Shown here piece by piece: positions 34,373 to 43,501 of a stretch of DNA of 64,000 bases. Below the pieces are notes generated by a model. That model did no database searches, was not told the DNA's origin, and saw only the letters and a program-made list of their open reading frames with translations. This DNA comes from Novosphingobium indicum (lineage in GTDB: Bacteria > Pseudomonadota > Alphaproteobacteria > Sphingomonadales > Sphingomonadaceae), in assembly GCF_014645195.1 (NCBI RefSeq), contig NZ_BMLK01000021.1, forward strand, positions 1 to 64,000. Direction: 5' to 3'. Within the stretch, counting starts at the first letter, position 1. Every line of letters begins with the position of its first letter. Made by a program: the position numbers and the translations under genes.

Positions 34373-35121
34373 GCGAATGGCAGGGACGCACCGCGGTCGT
34401 GACCGGTGGCGGCAGGGGATTTGGCAAGGCGTTCGGCACGGCGCTGGCGGGCGAGGGCGCGCATGTCGTGCTGGTCGATATCGATGCCGGTGAAGCCGAA
34501 GCCGCCGCGGCGGAAATATGCGCATCGGGCGGTTCGGCCGAAGGGATGGGCGGCGACGTCACCGACGAGGCGCGCATGGCCGAAGTCATGGCGCAGGCGG
34601 CGAAGACCCACGGCGGTATCGACCTGCTGGTGAACAACGCCGGTCTGCATTCGGACGAATACGGGCAGCCGATCCTCAAGATGGGCCTCGCCAAGGTGCG
34701 CCGCCTGTTCGAAGTGAACGTGCTCGGGGTTGTCTGCTGTACGCTCGCCGCGCATCCGCACATGAAGGGCCGGGCAGGGGCCTCTATCGTCAATATCTCC
34801 TCCAGCGCGGCGCACATGGGCGGTTCGGCCTATGGCGACAGCAAGCTGGCCGTTGCGGGCCTGACCATCACCTTTGCGCGCGAGCTGGGCGTGGACGGCA
34901 TCCGCGTGAACGCGATCTCGCCCGGGCTGATGCTCACCGACACGATCCGCAAGGAACTGCCCGAAGCGACCAAGGCGCGGGTGCAGGCGATGCAGCTGAT
35001 CGCCGGTGACGGGCTCGAAGAGGACATCGTCGAAGCACTGCTCTACCTCGCCTCGAAAAAGGCGCGCTTCGTCACTGGCGAGACGCTTCGCGTGACCGGC
35101 GGCATGGCCGCCGGCGTATGA
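34369..35121 (+). CDS. Short-chain dehydrogenase/reductase
   Basis: A 250-residue classical SDR. The nucleotide-binding motif is T-G-G-G-R-G-F-G at 12-19, the structural N-N-A-G motif follows, and the catalytic residues are Ser in I-S-S-S-A-A-H, then Tyr and Lys in Y-G-D-S-K. The acid residue after strand 2 (V-D-I-D) suggests NAD(H) preference. It should oxidise an alcohol or reduce a ketone in the same pathway as the adjacent cupins and glutathione transferase. It starts at GTG and overlaps both neighbours by four bases. Confidence 0.9.
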   Translation: MSEWQGRTAVVTGGGRGFGKAFGTALAGEGAHVVLVDIDAGEAEAAAAEICASGGSAEGMGGDVTDEARMAEVMAQAAKTHGGIDLLVNNAGLHSDEYGQPILKMGLAKVRRLFEVNVLGVVCCTLAAHPHMKGRAGASIVNISSSAAHMGGSAYGDSKLAVAGLTITFARELGVDGIRVNAISPGLMLTDTIRKELPEATKARVQAMQLIAGDGLEEDIVEALLYLASKKARFVTGETLRVTGGMAAGV

Positions 35122-35579
35122 CCGTACACAAGGGCGACATCTCCCCGGACAAGGCCATCATCGGCCGCAGCTCCTACCCGCCGCCGCACGACGAGAAGGT
35201 GAAGGGCCGCAAGACCTGGATGCTCACGCGTCAGTGGAAGCTTGCGCAGTTCGGGGTGAATAGGGTGGAGCTGCCGCCCGGCGCCTGGTCCACCCAGCGC
35301 CACTGGCACCGCACCAACGACGAACTGGTGGTGATGATCTCGGGCGAACTCGTGCTCGTCACCGATGATGGTGAGGAGACCTTGCGCGCGGGCGACTGCG
35401 TGGGGTTCAAGGCCGGGGTGGAAAATGCCCACCACCTGCAGAACCGGTCCGATGAACCGGCGGTCTACTACGACATCGGCGGGCGCGATGCCTGGGACGT
35501 CTCGACCTTCCCCGACATCGGTCTGGAAGCGCGCACGCATCAGGAACTGCGTTTCCGCGAGATCGGGAACAAGGCATGA
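35118..35579 (+). CDS. Cupin-domain protein
   Basis: A 153-residue cupin. The metal-site motif is R-H-W-H-R-T-N-D-E, then a second half G-D-C-V-G-F-K-A-G-V-E-N-A-H-H. It resembles ethanolamine utilisation and mannose-6-phosphate isomerase-type cupins only in general outline. It sits between the SDR and the glutathione transferase, with ATGA overlaps on both sides, so it is made together with them. Its reaction is unknown. Confidence 0.82.
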   Translation: MTVHKGDISPDKAIIGRSSYPPPHDEKVKGRKTWMLTRQWKLAQFGVNRVELPPGAWSTQRHWHRTNDELVVMISGELVLVTDDGEETLRAGDCVGFKAGVENAHHLQNRSDEPAVYYDIGGRDAWDVSTFPDIGLEARTHQELRFREIGNKA

Positions 35580-36226
35580 TCCGGCTGCTTTATTTCCCGA
35601 CGCTCAATGGCCACAAGGTCGCGATCGCACTGGAGGAAATGGGGCTGCCCTACGAAGTTGAAATCGTCGACATCCTGAAGGGCGAGCAGGATGCCGAGGC
35701 TTTCCGCGCGGTCAATCCGAATGGGAAGATCCCGGCGCTCGTCGACGGCGATGTGCGCGTATTCGAAAGCGCGGCGATCCTGCAGTACCTGGGCCGCAAG
35801 ACCGGGCAGTTCTATCCGGCTGAAGAGAGCCTGCGCACTCAGATCGATTCCTGGCTGTTCTGGCAGATGGCAGGGCTGGGCCCGATGTCCGGCCAGCTCA
35901 ACTGGTTTACCCGCGCCGCGCAGCATCCCGACCGCGAGCCCGCCGAGACCTCGCTGCCGGTCCACCGCTTCCGCAAGGAGACCGAACGCCTCTTCGCCGT
36001 GCTCGAACAGGCGCTGGAGGACCGTGACTATCTGTGCGGAGACTATTCCATCGCCGACATGTGCGTGTGGCCGTGGATCGAGAAGTACCCCGATAACGGC
36101 GGCGGACTGGGCGTGCACCCGGCCATCGCCGCCTGGCACGCGCGCATTGCCGAACGGCCCGCGGTGCAACGCGCGCTGGATGTCGGCGCGGATGTGATCG
36201 CCGCCTATCAGAGCCAGACCTCGTGA
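35576..36226 (+). CDS. Glutathione S-transferase family protein
   Basis: A 216-residue GST. The N-terminal thioredoxin-fold half has N-P-N-G-K-I-P-A-L-V-D (cis-proline loop) and E-S-A-A-I-L-Q-Y-L-G, which bind glutathione; the all-helical C-terminal half follows with S-I-A-D-M-C-V-W-P-W. It is closest in outline to YfcG/YghU-type or sphingomonad etherase-like GSTs. In sphingomonads such enzymes open beta-aryl ethers or remove halogens, but nothing here fixes the substrate. It overlaps both neighbouring genes by four bases. Confidence 0.88.
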   Translation: MIRLLYFPTLNGHKVAIALEEMGLPYEVEIVDILKGEQDAEAFRAVNPNGKIPALVDGDVRVFESAAILQYLGRKTGQFYPAEESLRTQIDSWLFWQMAGLGPMSGQLNWFTRAAQHPDREPAETSLPVHRFRKETERLFAVLEQALEDRDYLCGDYSIADMCVWPWIEKYPDNGGGLGVHPAIAAWHARIAERPAVQRALDVGADVIAAYQSQTS

Positions 36227-36939
36227 CCCGCGCCTGCATTTTCGGCGCCAGCGGCGGTATCGGCGGCGCACTGGTCGAGGCGCTGGCGGCGCGCGAGGAC
36301 GTATCGTGCGTCTATGCCGCGAGCCGCACGCCACCTGCCGCCAGCGATCGCGTTGTCCCGCTTACCTGCGACGTTTCCGATGAGGACAGCCTCGCCCAAG
36401 CCGTCGCAACCATGGCGGAGCAGGACGCGCCCGATTTCGTGATCGTCGCCACCGGCGCACTGGAATTCGCCGACGGGGCAGGGCCGGAACGGACGTTCAA
36501 GAAGCTCGATGCCAGGCGCATGGCGCAGCTTTTCGCGATCAACACCATCGCCCCGGCCATGGTCGCGCGCCATCTCCTGCCGCTGCTGCCGCGCGAGGGG
36601 CGCAGTGTCTTCGCGGCGATTTCCGCGCGCGTCGGGTCGATCTCGGACAACCGCCTCGGCGGCTGGCACAGTTACCGGGCCTCGAAAGCCGCGCTCAACA
36701 TGCTGGTGCGCAACTTCGCCATCGAAATGGGCCGCACGCACCGTGAAAGCGTGATCGTGGCGCTGCATCCGGGCACGGTGGACACGCCGCTGTCCGAGCC
36801 GTTCCAGAACAATCTTGCCGAAGGCCAGCTGACCGCGCCCGCGCAGGCCGCGCAAAACCTGCTTGCGGTCCTCGAGGGCCTGACCCCGGCGGAAAGCGGC
36901 GGTTTCTTCGCCTGGGACGGGCAGCCGATCCCGTTCTGA
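36223..36939 (+). CDS. SDR-family oxidoreductase (C-factor-like)
   Basis: A 238-residue SDR of the CsgA/C-factor type. The cofactor motif is F-G-A-S-G-G-I-G at 5-12, and the catalytic Tyr-Lys pair is in S-Y-R-A-S-K-A-A-L-N-M. A third-strand N-A-G motif is not obvious (A-T-G-A-L in its place), as in other members of this subgroup. It is the last of the five tightly overlapping genes; an 88-base gap follows before the molybdopterin enzyme gene. Confidence 0.86.
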   Translation: MTRACIFGASGGIGGALVEALAAREDVSCVYAASRTPPAASDRVVPLTCDVSDEDSLAQAVATMAEQDAPDFVIVATGALEFADGAGPERTFKKLDARRMAQLFAINTIAPAMVARHLLPLLPREGRSVFAAISARVGSISDNRLGGWHSYRASKAALNMLVRNFAIEMGRTHRESVIVALHPGTVDTPLSEPFQNNLAEGQLTAPAQAAQNLLAVLEGLTPAESGGFFAWDGQPIPF

Positions 36940-37027
36940 TTGCCCGGCGCGGGCAAGGCATTTGCCTGCGTGACCGCATCCTGCCTGCGCCCTTTGCGCC
37001 CGGCCCCCCGTGGCCTAGGCTGCGCGG

Positions 37028-39184
37028 ATGGGAGACAGCGTAAAGACCTTTTGCCGCAACTGCAGCGCCTTGTGCGCCATGGAAATCGAGATGGACGAGG
37101 GCCGCATGGTCCGCGCCCGGCCCGACGGCAGCGTATCGCCCTACGGCGCCTATCTCTGTCCCAAGGGCCTCGCGGCAGTCGACTTTCATAGTGGCGCGGA
37201 AGGCCGGCTGATGCACAGCCTCGCGCGCCAGCCGGACGGTACGTTCGCGCCTATTGCCAACGACGCCGCGCTCGATGTCATTGGTGAAAAACTCAAGGCG
37301 CTGGTGGCCGAGCATGGCCCGCGCAGCGTGGCGGTCTATCACGGCACCGGAGCCTATCGCTGTGTGCTCGGCGGGCTGATGGAGCGCGCTTTCGTGGCGG
37401 CGCTCGGCACGCCCAATTTCTTCTCGACGATGACCATCGACCAGTCGGCCAAGTGGGTCACACTGGCGCGGCTGGGCACGATGGCCAGCGCCAAGAACGC
37501 GCTGCGCGATTGCGATGTGGCGCTGCTGGCCGGGGGCAATCCGCTGGTCACGCACCAGGGTGCGCCTTATGCCGTGGCCGAGAGCGGTGCTCCCGCGCGC
37601 GCTTTCGAGGCGGCGCGCGCCAATGGCTGCAAGGTCATTCTCGTCGATCCGCGCCGGACCGAGACTGCGCGTTTTGCCGACCTGCTGATCCAGCCTCTGC
37701 CCGGTCACGATGCCGCGATCTTCGCCGCCATCGCCCATATCCTGCTGCGCGACGGCACCTACGACCGCGCTTTCGTGGAAAAGTGGTGCAAAGGGCTGGA
37801 GGATCTGCGCGCCGCCGTCGCGCCGTTCACGCCCGAAATGGCGGCCACGCGCGCCGACGTGCCGGTCGAGCAGATCGAACTGGCCGCGAAGTGGCTGGGC
37901 GAGGCGCGCCGGGTGACGGCGGGCAGCGGTACCGGTCCGTCATTTTCAACCCATTCGAACGCCAACGACCACATGATCGAGGTGGTGAACGCGCTTTGTG
38001 GTGGCTACCGGCGCGAAGGCGACCGGGTGCGCAATCCCGGCACCCTGCGCACCAAGCCGGTCTATGAAATGGCCGTATCCCCCTCGCGCAGTTTCGAGCG
38101 CGAGCCCAAGTGCGTGAGCGAGGATACCGGCCAGCTTCTGGGCGAAATGCCGTCCGTGCTGCTGCCCGCGGAGATCATGGCCGATCATCCCGACCGCATC
38201 CGCGCGCTGATCGTCCTGGGCGGCGATCCATTGATGGCAGTGGGCGATCCGGCGGTGGCCAAACCGGCGTTCGAGCATCTCGATCTGCTGGTCTCGCTCG
38301 ATTGCCGGATGAACGAGACCGCAAAGCTGGCCGACCATGTCATCGCCACCAGCCAGCCGTTCGAGCGGCATGAAATCTCGGTTCCCGGCGATGCGCTCTA
38401 TCCCTCGCCCTTCGCGCAATATACCCGGCCCGTGGTCGAAAAGCCCGAAGGCTGCATGCACGACTGGGAGTTCTTCTGGGCGCTTGGACAGCGCATGGGC
38501 GTGCCGCTGACCTTCAAGTTCTGGTCCTATGGCCTCAACTTCGCCGACATTCCCGAAGGGCTGGACCTCTCTGGCCCCCAAAAGCCCGATCCGGAAGAGC
38601 TGTGCCGCTTCCTCGCAGCGGGTAGCGCCGTGCCTTTCGACGAATTGCTCGCCCATCCCGAAGGCGTACGGCCCGACATGCCGGAGCATTTCGTGCAGTC
38701 GGCCCCGGCGGAGGGCGGGAAGCTCGAATTGATGCCGCTCGATGTCGCAGGCGAAATGGCCGTGATCCGCGACGAGCAGGAGGAGGACGCGCGGCCCTAT
38801 CGCCTGATAAGCCGCCGCATTCTCCACGCCATCAACGGCGCCTATCGCCATTCGCGCGAAACGAAACGGCGCTATCCGGTCAACTTTGCCTATATGAACC
38901 CGGACGACATGGCGCGTGATGGCCTGCGCGAGGGCGATGCCGTGGAAATCGCCTCGGAAGACGGCATGGTGCGTACGCAAGTGAAGGCGGAAGACCGACT
39001 GCGCCCCGGTGTCGTCTCGATGACGCACATGTTCGGCCCGCTGGTTTCGACCGACGATCCCGAAGCCGACGAAGGCGCCAATGTCGGCCAGCTCTGTTCG
39101 CTGACCAGGGTGCTGGAGCCGGTAAACTTCATGCCGCGGTTTTCGGCAATTCCTGTTACCGTGCAGCCTTACGGGAAGAACTGA
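37028..39184 (+). CDS. Molybdopterin-dependent oxidoreductase (DMSO reductase family)
   Basis: A 718-residue molybdenum or tungsten enzyme. The [4Fe-4S] cluster is bound by Cys9, Cys12, Cys16 and Cys44 (C-x2-C-x3-C-x27-C). The molybdopterin domains follow, with G-G-N-P-L-V-T-H, V-D-P-R-R-T-E-T-A and G-T-G-P-S motifs, and the dinucleotide-binding domain fills the C-terminal 130 residues. There is no Tat signal, so it should act in the cytosol. Relatives include formate dehydrogenase- and assimilatory-type enzymes; the substrate is not clear. It lies 88 bases after the SDR gene and 13 before a methyltransferase gene, probably in the same transcription unit. Confidence 0.87.
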   Translation: MGDSVKTFCRNCSALCAMEIEMDEGRMVRARPDGSVSPYGAYLCPKGLAAVDFHSGAEGRLMHSLARQPDGTFAPIANDAALDVIGEKLKALVAEHGPRSVAVYHGTGAYRCVLGGLMERAFVAALGTPNFFSTMTIDQSAKWVTLARLGTMASAKNALRDCDVALLAGGNPLVTHQGAPYAVAESGAPARAFEAARANGCKVILVDPRRTETARFADLLIQPLPGHDAAIFAAIAHILLRDGTYDRAFVEKWCKGLEDLRAAVAPFTPEMAATRADVPVEQIELAAKWLGEARRVTAGSGTGPSFSTHSNANDHMIEVVNALCGGYRREGDRVRNPGTLRTKPVYEMAVSPSRSFEREPKCVSEDTGQLLGEMPSVLLPAEIMADHPDRIRALIVLGGDPLMAVGDPAVAKPAFEHLDLLVSLDCRMNETAKLADHVIATSQPFERHEISVPGDALYPSPFAQYTRPVVEKPEGCMHDWEFFWALGQRMGVPLTFKFWSYGLNFADIPEGLDLSGPQKPDPEELCRFLAAGSAVPFDELLAHPEGVRPDMPEHFVQSAPAEGGKLELMPLDVAGEMAVIRDEQEEDARPYRLISRRILHAINGAYRHSRETKRRYPVNFAYMNPDDMARDGLREGDAVEIASEDGMVRTQVKAEDRLRPGVVSMTHMFGPLVSTDDPEADEGANVGQLCSLTRVLEPVNFMPRFSAIPVTVQPYGKN

Positions 39185-39197
39185 GAGGAGGGCGGAG

Positions 39198-39830
39198 ATG
39201 GGATTGGCACGCTGGTGGGATGAAACCGTCGTGCCGCGCATCATCCGCTGCGGCTGTGCGCAGGCGCCGATCATGGAGATCCGCAAGGATGTGGTGCCGC
39301 TCGCTTCCGGACGGGTGCTCGAACTGGGATGCGGCGGCGGCATCAACCAGCAGCTCTACGACCCGGCACGCATAGAGCACTTCGCCGGGCTCGATCCTTC
39401 GGGGAAGGGCCTCGACTATGCCCGCGCCGCAGCCAGGGAAAAGGGCTGGAGCGCCGACATCCGCCAGGGCGTGGCCGAGGACATCCCCTTCGCCGACGAC
39501 AGTTTCGACACCGTCGTGTGCACTTTCACGCTGTGCTCGGTCCACGACCATGGCCGCTCGCTATCCGAACTGCGCCGCGTGCTGCGCCCCGGCGGTACGC
39601 TGCTTTTCGCCGAGCATGGCCGGTCTCCCGATGCCAAAGTGGCGCGGCGGCAGGAACGCATCGATCCGCTGTGGAGCAAGATCTTCGGCAACTGCCACCT
39701 CTCGCGCCCGATTACCTCCGCGGTTGCTGCCGCCGGCTTCGCCACCGAACCGGCGGGCGCCCGCTACATGGGCGTGGGGCCGCGCTTTGCGGGCTGGATG
39801 GAATGGGGCAGGGCGGTGAAGGCGGGGTAG
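39198..39830 (+). CDS. Class I SAM-dependent methyltransferase
   Basis: A 210-residue Rossmann-fold methyltransferase. The SAM-binding motif I is L-E-L-G-C-G-G-G-I-N, the acidic motif II is G-L-D-P-S, and the post-I region is F-D-T-V-V-C-T-F-T-L-C-S-V. It is similar to UbiE-like and phospholipid methyltransferases, but its substrate is unknown. It begins 13 bases after the molybdopterin enzyme with a GAGGAGGG ribosome site, so it is expected to be co-transcribed and ends that unit. Confidence 0.86.
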   Translation: MGLARWWDETVVPRIIRCGCAQAPIMEIRKDVVPLASGRVLELGCGGGINQQLYDPARIEHFAGLDPSGKGLDYARAAAREKGWSADIRQGVAEDIPFADDSFDTVVCTFTLCSVHDHGRSLSELRRVLRPGGTLLFAEHGRSPDAKVARRQERIDPLWSKIFGNCHLSRPITSAVAAAGFATEPAGARYMGVGPRFAGWMEWGRAVKAG

Positions 39831-39927
39831 GAGGATGACGAGATTGGTTGGGATGTCTAATCCCAAACGTTCGGCCGCTCTTTCAGATACTTAATTGCCG
39901 CAATGGGCGGGCGCCCGCGCCCATGGA

Positions 39928-39960
39928 AAAAGGCCCCCCGTCAGCGACGGGAGGCCTTTT
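39928..39960. terminator. Bidirectional intrinsic terminator between methyltransferase and rne
   Basis: AAAAGGCC, one unpaired base and CCCGTC pair with GACGGG, one unpaired base and GGCCTTTT around a three-base loop (AGC). The T-tract follows on the plus strand (TTTTCTTT) and the A-tract gives a T-tract on the minus strand. It can end transcription from the methyltransferase gene and from rne, which converge here. Confidence 0.8.
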
Positions 39961-39976
39961 CTTTATTCAGCCGGCA

Positions 39977-42898
39977 TCAATTGCCGAAGGTGCGCTGCCA
40001 CCAGCCGCGGCGGGGCGCTTCCTGGCTGTCGCTGTCGCCTTCGGTCTCGCCCGCACCTTCGCCTTGACTTTCGCTCTGGCCGGAGCCGTTTGCGTCGTTG
40101 GCGGCTTCCGGAGCGGGCGCGGGATCCGCGGCCGGGGCTTCGCTGGCCGCGGCCGGAGCCTCGGCAGCCGGTTCAGGCGTGGCAGCTTCCGGAGTGGGAG
40201 CCGGCATTTCCGCAGGGGCTTCCGTGGTCTCGGCAGCAGGCTCGGCCTTCTTGCGGCGGGTGCGCTTGGGCTTGGCCGGGGCCGCCTCGGCAGTGCCTTC
40301 GCCGGTTGCTTCGGCGTCTGCAGCAGGTTCGACCTTCTTGCGGCGGGTGCGTTTCGGCTTGGCGGGGGCTTCCTCTGCAGGCGCCTCGGCTTCGGCATCC
40401 GCCTTGGGAGCCTCAGCGTCGGCAGCCGGTTCGGCCTTCTTGCGGCGGGTGCGCTTGGGCTTGGCCGGCGCTTCCTCCGCAGTGGCTTCGCCGGTTGCTG
40501 CCTCGCCTGCTTCGGCTTCGCCGGTTTCCGCTTTGGCGGCAGGCGCCTTCTTGCGGCGGGTGCGCTTCGGCTTGGCGGGCGCTTGCTCTGCAGGTGCTTC
40601 GGCTTCCGCTTCGACGGCAGGGGCAGCTTCGAGAGCGGCTTCCTGCGCGACCGGTTCGGGTGTTTCGCCGGCTTCGGATTCACCGTCTTCGCTTACGGTG
40701 TCGCCGTTCTCGGCGGTGTTCTCACCGTTCTCACCGTTCTCACCGTTTTCGCCATTGCGACGACCCCGGCGACGGCGACCACCGCGACGGCGGCGCTTGC
40801 GCGGCGCTTCGCCTTCTTCGCCCTCGGCGATTTCGGGCTGTTCGCTTTCAGCTTCGTCGCCTTCGGCTTCATCGCCTTCGCTGTCGGAGGCTTCGTCCGA
40901 ACCCTGCTCATCGGAGCGGTTGCGGCTGCCACGGCCCCGGCGGCGCTTGCGGCGCTTGCGGCGGCCCGAGCCGTCGCCTTCGTCGTCCGAACGGGCTTCT
41001 TCCTGTTCGAACTCGTCGTCCTCTTCGGGAATGTCCTCATCTTCGACATCGGCTGAGATCGGCTCGAAACGCGGCACGAAGTCGTTGCGCGGGCCAGAGG
41101 ACACGACGCGCATCTTCGCGCCTTCGTTCTCGCCTTCGGGGATCACTTCGACCGAAACGCCGTAGTGTGCCTCGATGTCGGCAAGGTCCGCACGCTTGGC
41201 GTTGAGCAGGTACACCGCCGCTTCGGTCGATGCGAAGAGCGTGACGATGACACCCTTGCCCTTGGCGGCTTCGTCCTCGACCAGACGCAGTGCCGAAAGA
41301 CCTGCCGAGCTGGCGGTGCGCACCAGGCCGGTGCCGTCGCAGTGCGGGCAGGCGCGCGTGGTCGCTTCGAGCACGCCGGTACGCAGGCGCTGGCGGCTCA
41401 TTTCCATCAGGCCGAAGCTGGAAATACGGCCAACCTGGATGCGCGCACGGTCGTTCTTGAGCGCGTCCTTCATCGCCTTCTCGACCTTGCGGACGTTGGA
41501 GCCGTACTCCATGTCGATGAAGTCGATGACGACGAGACCCGCCATGTCGCGCAGGCGCAGCTGGCGGGCGATTTCGTGCGCGGCCTCGATGTTGGTGGCG
41601 ACCGCCGTCTGCTCGATGCCGTGCTCCTTGGTGGAGCGGCCCGAGTTGATGTCGATCGAGACCAGCGCCTCGGTCGGGTTGATGACGATGTACCCGCCGC
41701 TGCGCAGCTGCACGACAGGGTCGTACATCGCGGTGAGCTGGTCCTCGGCGCCGTAGCGCTGGAACAGGGGAACGGGGTCCGAGTAGGGCTTCACCTTGCG
41801 CGCATGGCTGGGCATGAGCAGCTTCATGAAGTCCTTGGCGGCGCGGTAGCCTTCCTCGCCCTCGACCACGACTTCCTCGATATCGCGGTTGTAGATGTCG
41901 CGGATGGCGCGCTTGATCAGGTCGCTGTCCGAATGGATCAGTGCGGGCGCGGCCGAGTGCAGCGTCTTTTCGCGCAGCTCGTCCCAGAGGCGGGCGAGGT
42001 AGTCGAAGTCGCGCTTGATCTCGGTCTTGGTGCGCTGGAGGCCGGCGGTGCGCACGATGCAGCCCATCGAGCGGGGCAGCTGCATTTCGGCGATGATCGA
42101 CTTGAGGCGCTTGCGGTCGCTGGCCGAGCTGATCTTGCGGCTGATGCCGCCGCCATGGCTCGAGTTCGGCATGAGCACGCAGTAACGGCCGGCGAGGCTG
42201 AGGTACGTGGTCAGCGCCGCGCCCTTGTTGCCGCGCTCTTCCTTGACGACCTGCACCAGCAGCACCTGACGGCGGTGGATGACGTCCTGGATCTTGTAGC
42301 GACGACGCAGCGCCATGCGCTTGGCGCGCATGTCGTCGGCTTCCTTGGAACGGCCCGAGTTGCGCCCGCCCTGACGGCGGCCACGCCCGCGGCGCCCGCG
42401 GTTGTTGCTCTCGTCGTTCTCGGCGTCGGACGATTCATCCTCGCCGTCGTCGCCTTCGGAGAAGCCGTTCTCGACGTTGCCGTCCTCGATCGTGGCGACG
42501 TCTTCCTTTTCCGATGTGTCGACTTCGGTCAGGCCGCCATCTTCGTAGTCTTCGTTTTCGTCGTTGTCGGTATCCTCGTCGTCATCGTCCGCGTCGTTCT
42601 CGCTGTCGCGCAGGGCCTCTTCCTCGGCGAGGAGTGCTTCGCGGTCTTCCTTCGGGATCTGGTAGTAATCGGGGTGAATTTCGCTGAAGGCGAGAAAGCC
42701 GTGCCGGTTGCCGCCGAAATCGACGAAAGCCGCCTGAAGCGAAGGTTCGACGCGTGTCACCTTCGCCAGGTAGATGTTGCCTTTTATCTGCTTGCGTTCA
42801 GTGGACTCGAAATCGAACTCTTCAATGCGATTTCCCTTGAGTACCGCCACCCGTGTTTCTTCCGGGTGGCGCGCATCGATGAGCATGCGCGTTGCCAT
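39977..42898 (-). CDS. rne: Ribonuclease E/G
   Basis: A 973-residue endoribonuclease that starts decay and maturation of many RNAs and scaffolds the degradosome. The N-terminus M-A-T-R-M-L-I-D-A-R-H-P-E-E-T-R is typical of alphaproteobacteria. The S1 domain is split by a very acidic, then Arg/Gly-rich insertion at about 93-190. The catalytic and DNase I-like regions follow (I-N-P-T-E-A-L-V-S-I-D-I-N-S-G-R), then the Zn-link C-P-H-C-D-G-T-G. The C-terminal 330 residues are a low-complexity scaffold with acidic and Lys/Arg tracts, including four copies of P-A-K-P-K-R-T-R-R-K-K. The long 5' region suggests autoregulation, as is known for E. coli rne. Confidence 0.96.
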   Translation of the reverse strand: MATRMLIDARHPEETRVAVLKGNRIEEFDFESTERKQIKGNIYLAKVTRVEPSLQAAFVDFGGNRHGFLAFSEIHPDYYQIPKEDREALLAEEEALRDSENDADDDDEDTDNDENEDYEDGGLTEVDTSEKEDVATIEDGNVENGFSEGDDGEDESSDAENDESNNRGRRGRGRRQGGRNSGRSKEADDMRAKRMALRRRYKIQDVIHRRQVLLVQVVKEERGNKGAALTTYLSLAGRYCVLMPNSSHGGGISRKISSASDRKRLKSIIAEMQLPRSMGCIVRTAGLQRTKTEIKRDFDYLARLWDELREKTLHSAAPALIHSDSDLIKRAIRDIYNRDIEEVVVEGEEGYRAAKDFMKLLMPSHARKVKPYSDPVPLFQRYGAEDQLTAMYDPVVQLRSGGYIVINPTEALVSIDINSGRSTKEHGIEQTAVATNIEAAHEIARQLRLRDMAGLVVIDFIDMEYGSNVRKVEKAMKDALKNDRARIQVGRISSFGLMEMSRQRLRTGVLEATTRACPHCDGTGLVRTASSAGLSALRLVEDEAAKGKGVIVTLFASTEAAVYLLNAKRADLADIEAHYGVSVEVIPEGENEGAKMRVVSSGPRNDFVPRFEPISADVEDEDIPEEDDEFEQEEARSDDEGDGSGRRKRRKRRRGRGSRNRSDEQGSDEASDSEGDEAEGDEAESEQPEIAEGEEGEAPRKRRRRGGRRRRGRRNGENGENGENGENTAENGDTVSEDGESEAGETPEPVAQEAALEAAPAVEAEAEAPAEQAPAKPKRTRRKKAPAAKAETGEAEAGEAATGEATAEEAPAKPKRTRRKKAEPAADAEAPKADAEAEAPAEEAPAKPKRTRRKKVEPAADAEATGEGTAEAAPAKPKRTRRKKAEPAAETTEAPAEMPAPTPEAATPEPAAEAPAAASEAPAADPAPAPEAANDANGSGQSESQGEGAGETEGDSDSQEAPRRGWWQRTFGN
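40247..40589 (-). repeat. Four-copy coding repeat in the RNase E scaffold
   Basis: The 33-base unit encoding P-A-K-P-K-R-T-R-R-K-K occurs at 40247-40279, 40334-40366, 40436-40468 and 40557-40589, separated by Ala/Glu-rich spacers that grow from about 54 to 88 bases. The basic repeats in an acidic background may bind RNA. Copies of such a repeat can be lost or gained by recombination without a frameshift. Confidence 0.85.
40721..40747 (-). repeat. 9-base tandem repeat in rne coding for N-G-E
   Basis: CTCACCGTT is repeated three times exactly (40721-40729, 40730-40738, 40739-40747), followed by a diverged fourth unit. It encodes repeated Glu-Asn-Gly on the minus strand. Slippage would change length in steps of three residues and leave the frame intact. 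Confidence 0.75.
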
Positions 42899-43501
42899 TA
42901 TGTGATCTCCATGCGCGCCTCATCCCGGCCGGATCAGCCTGGGTGGCGCGATTCTGTTCGAAAAGGCCCGGTGCAGGAACGAATGCCCGGTCGAAAGCGA
43001 CGGGGGTTTTCGTGTGCCGGGCAGAGGTAAATATGGACACGGGGCCATCCGGCGCCCCGTGCGTTGCAATGATGTCGACCGCCGAAAGGGCGGTGTTCGT
43101 GTCTGCGAGAGGAAGAACGCGTGGCGAATTCGGACACGCGACAAATTGCGGCGACGCCGCGACCGCCCCTTCGGGCGTCGGCTGGCAAAGCGGCAATTGG
43201 CTTCTCATGGCTCGCATCAACCTGTTCGGACCCGGAAACGGATTTTCCGGTGTAGTCGGTCCGGGGATTGCCTGACCGGTCCTGTTCCGGTGTCATCTGG
43301 TGATGCTTGTGCCGGATTTCGAGGACCGGAGGTGTCATGGGCCCCGGATCGAATTGGCCTAGCATTCAAGGCCGCCATCGGCAAGTTACTTGGCTAGGGC
43401 GCTTTTAGGGCAAACAGGGTTACCAATTCCTTGACCAAAACCGTGGGAACACGCCGGGGCAGGATTGCCGGTTCGGCGAACGCCATCTAGGCAATCCGGC
43501 A
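42899..43501. other. Divergent intergenic region between rne and the amidase gene
   Basis: These 603 bases hold no convincing gene. They should contain the promoters of both divergent genes and a long untranslated leader of rne. A hairpin with a five-base-pair CGCCC/GGGCG stem lies at about 43160-43178, and could be part of a leader structure. Several short ORFs cross the region, but their residue composition looks random. I find no tRNA, small-RNA signature or repeat. Confidence 0.4.

Noticed and set aside
41165..43030. 621-codon open frame antisense to rne
   Set aside because: It lies opposite a conserved RNase E gene; the long open frame is a by-product of GC-rich codon bias, and its residues look random.
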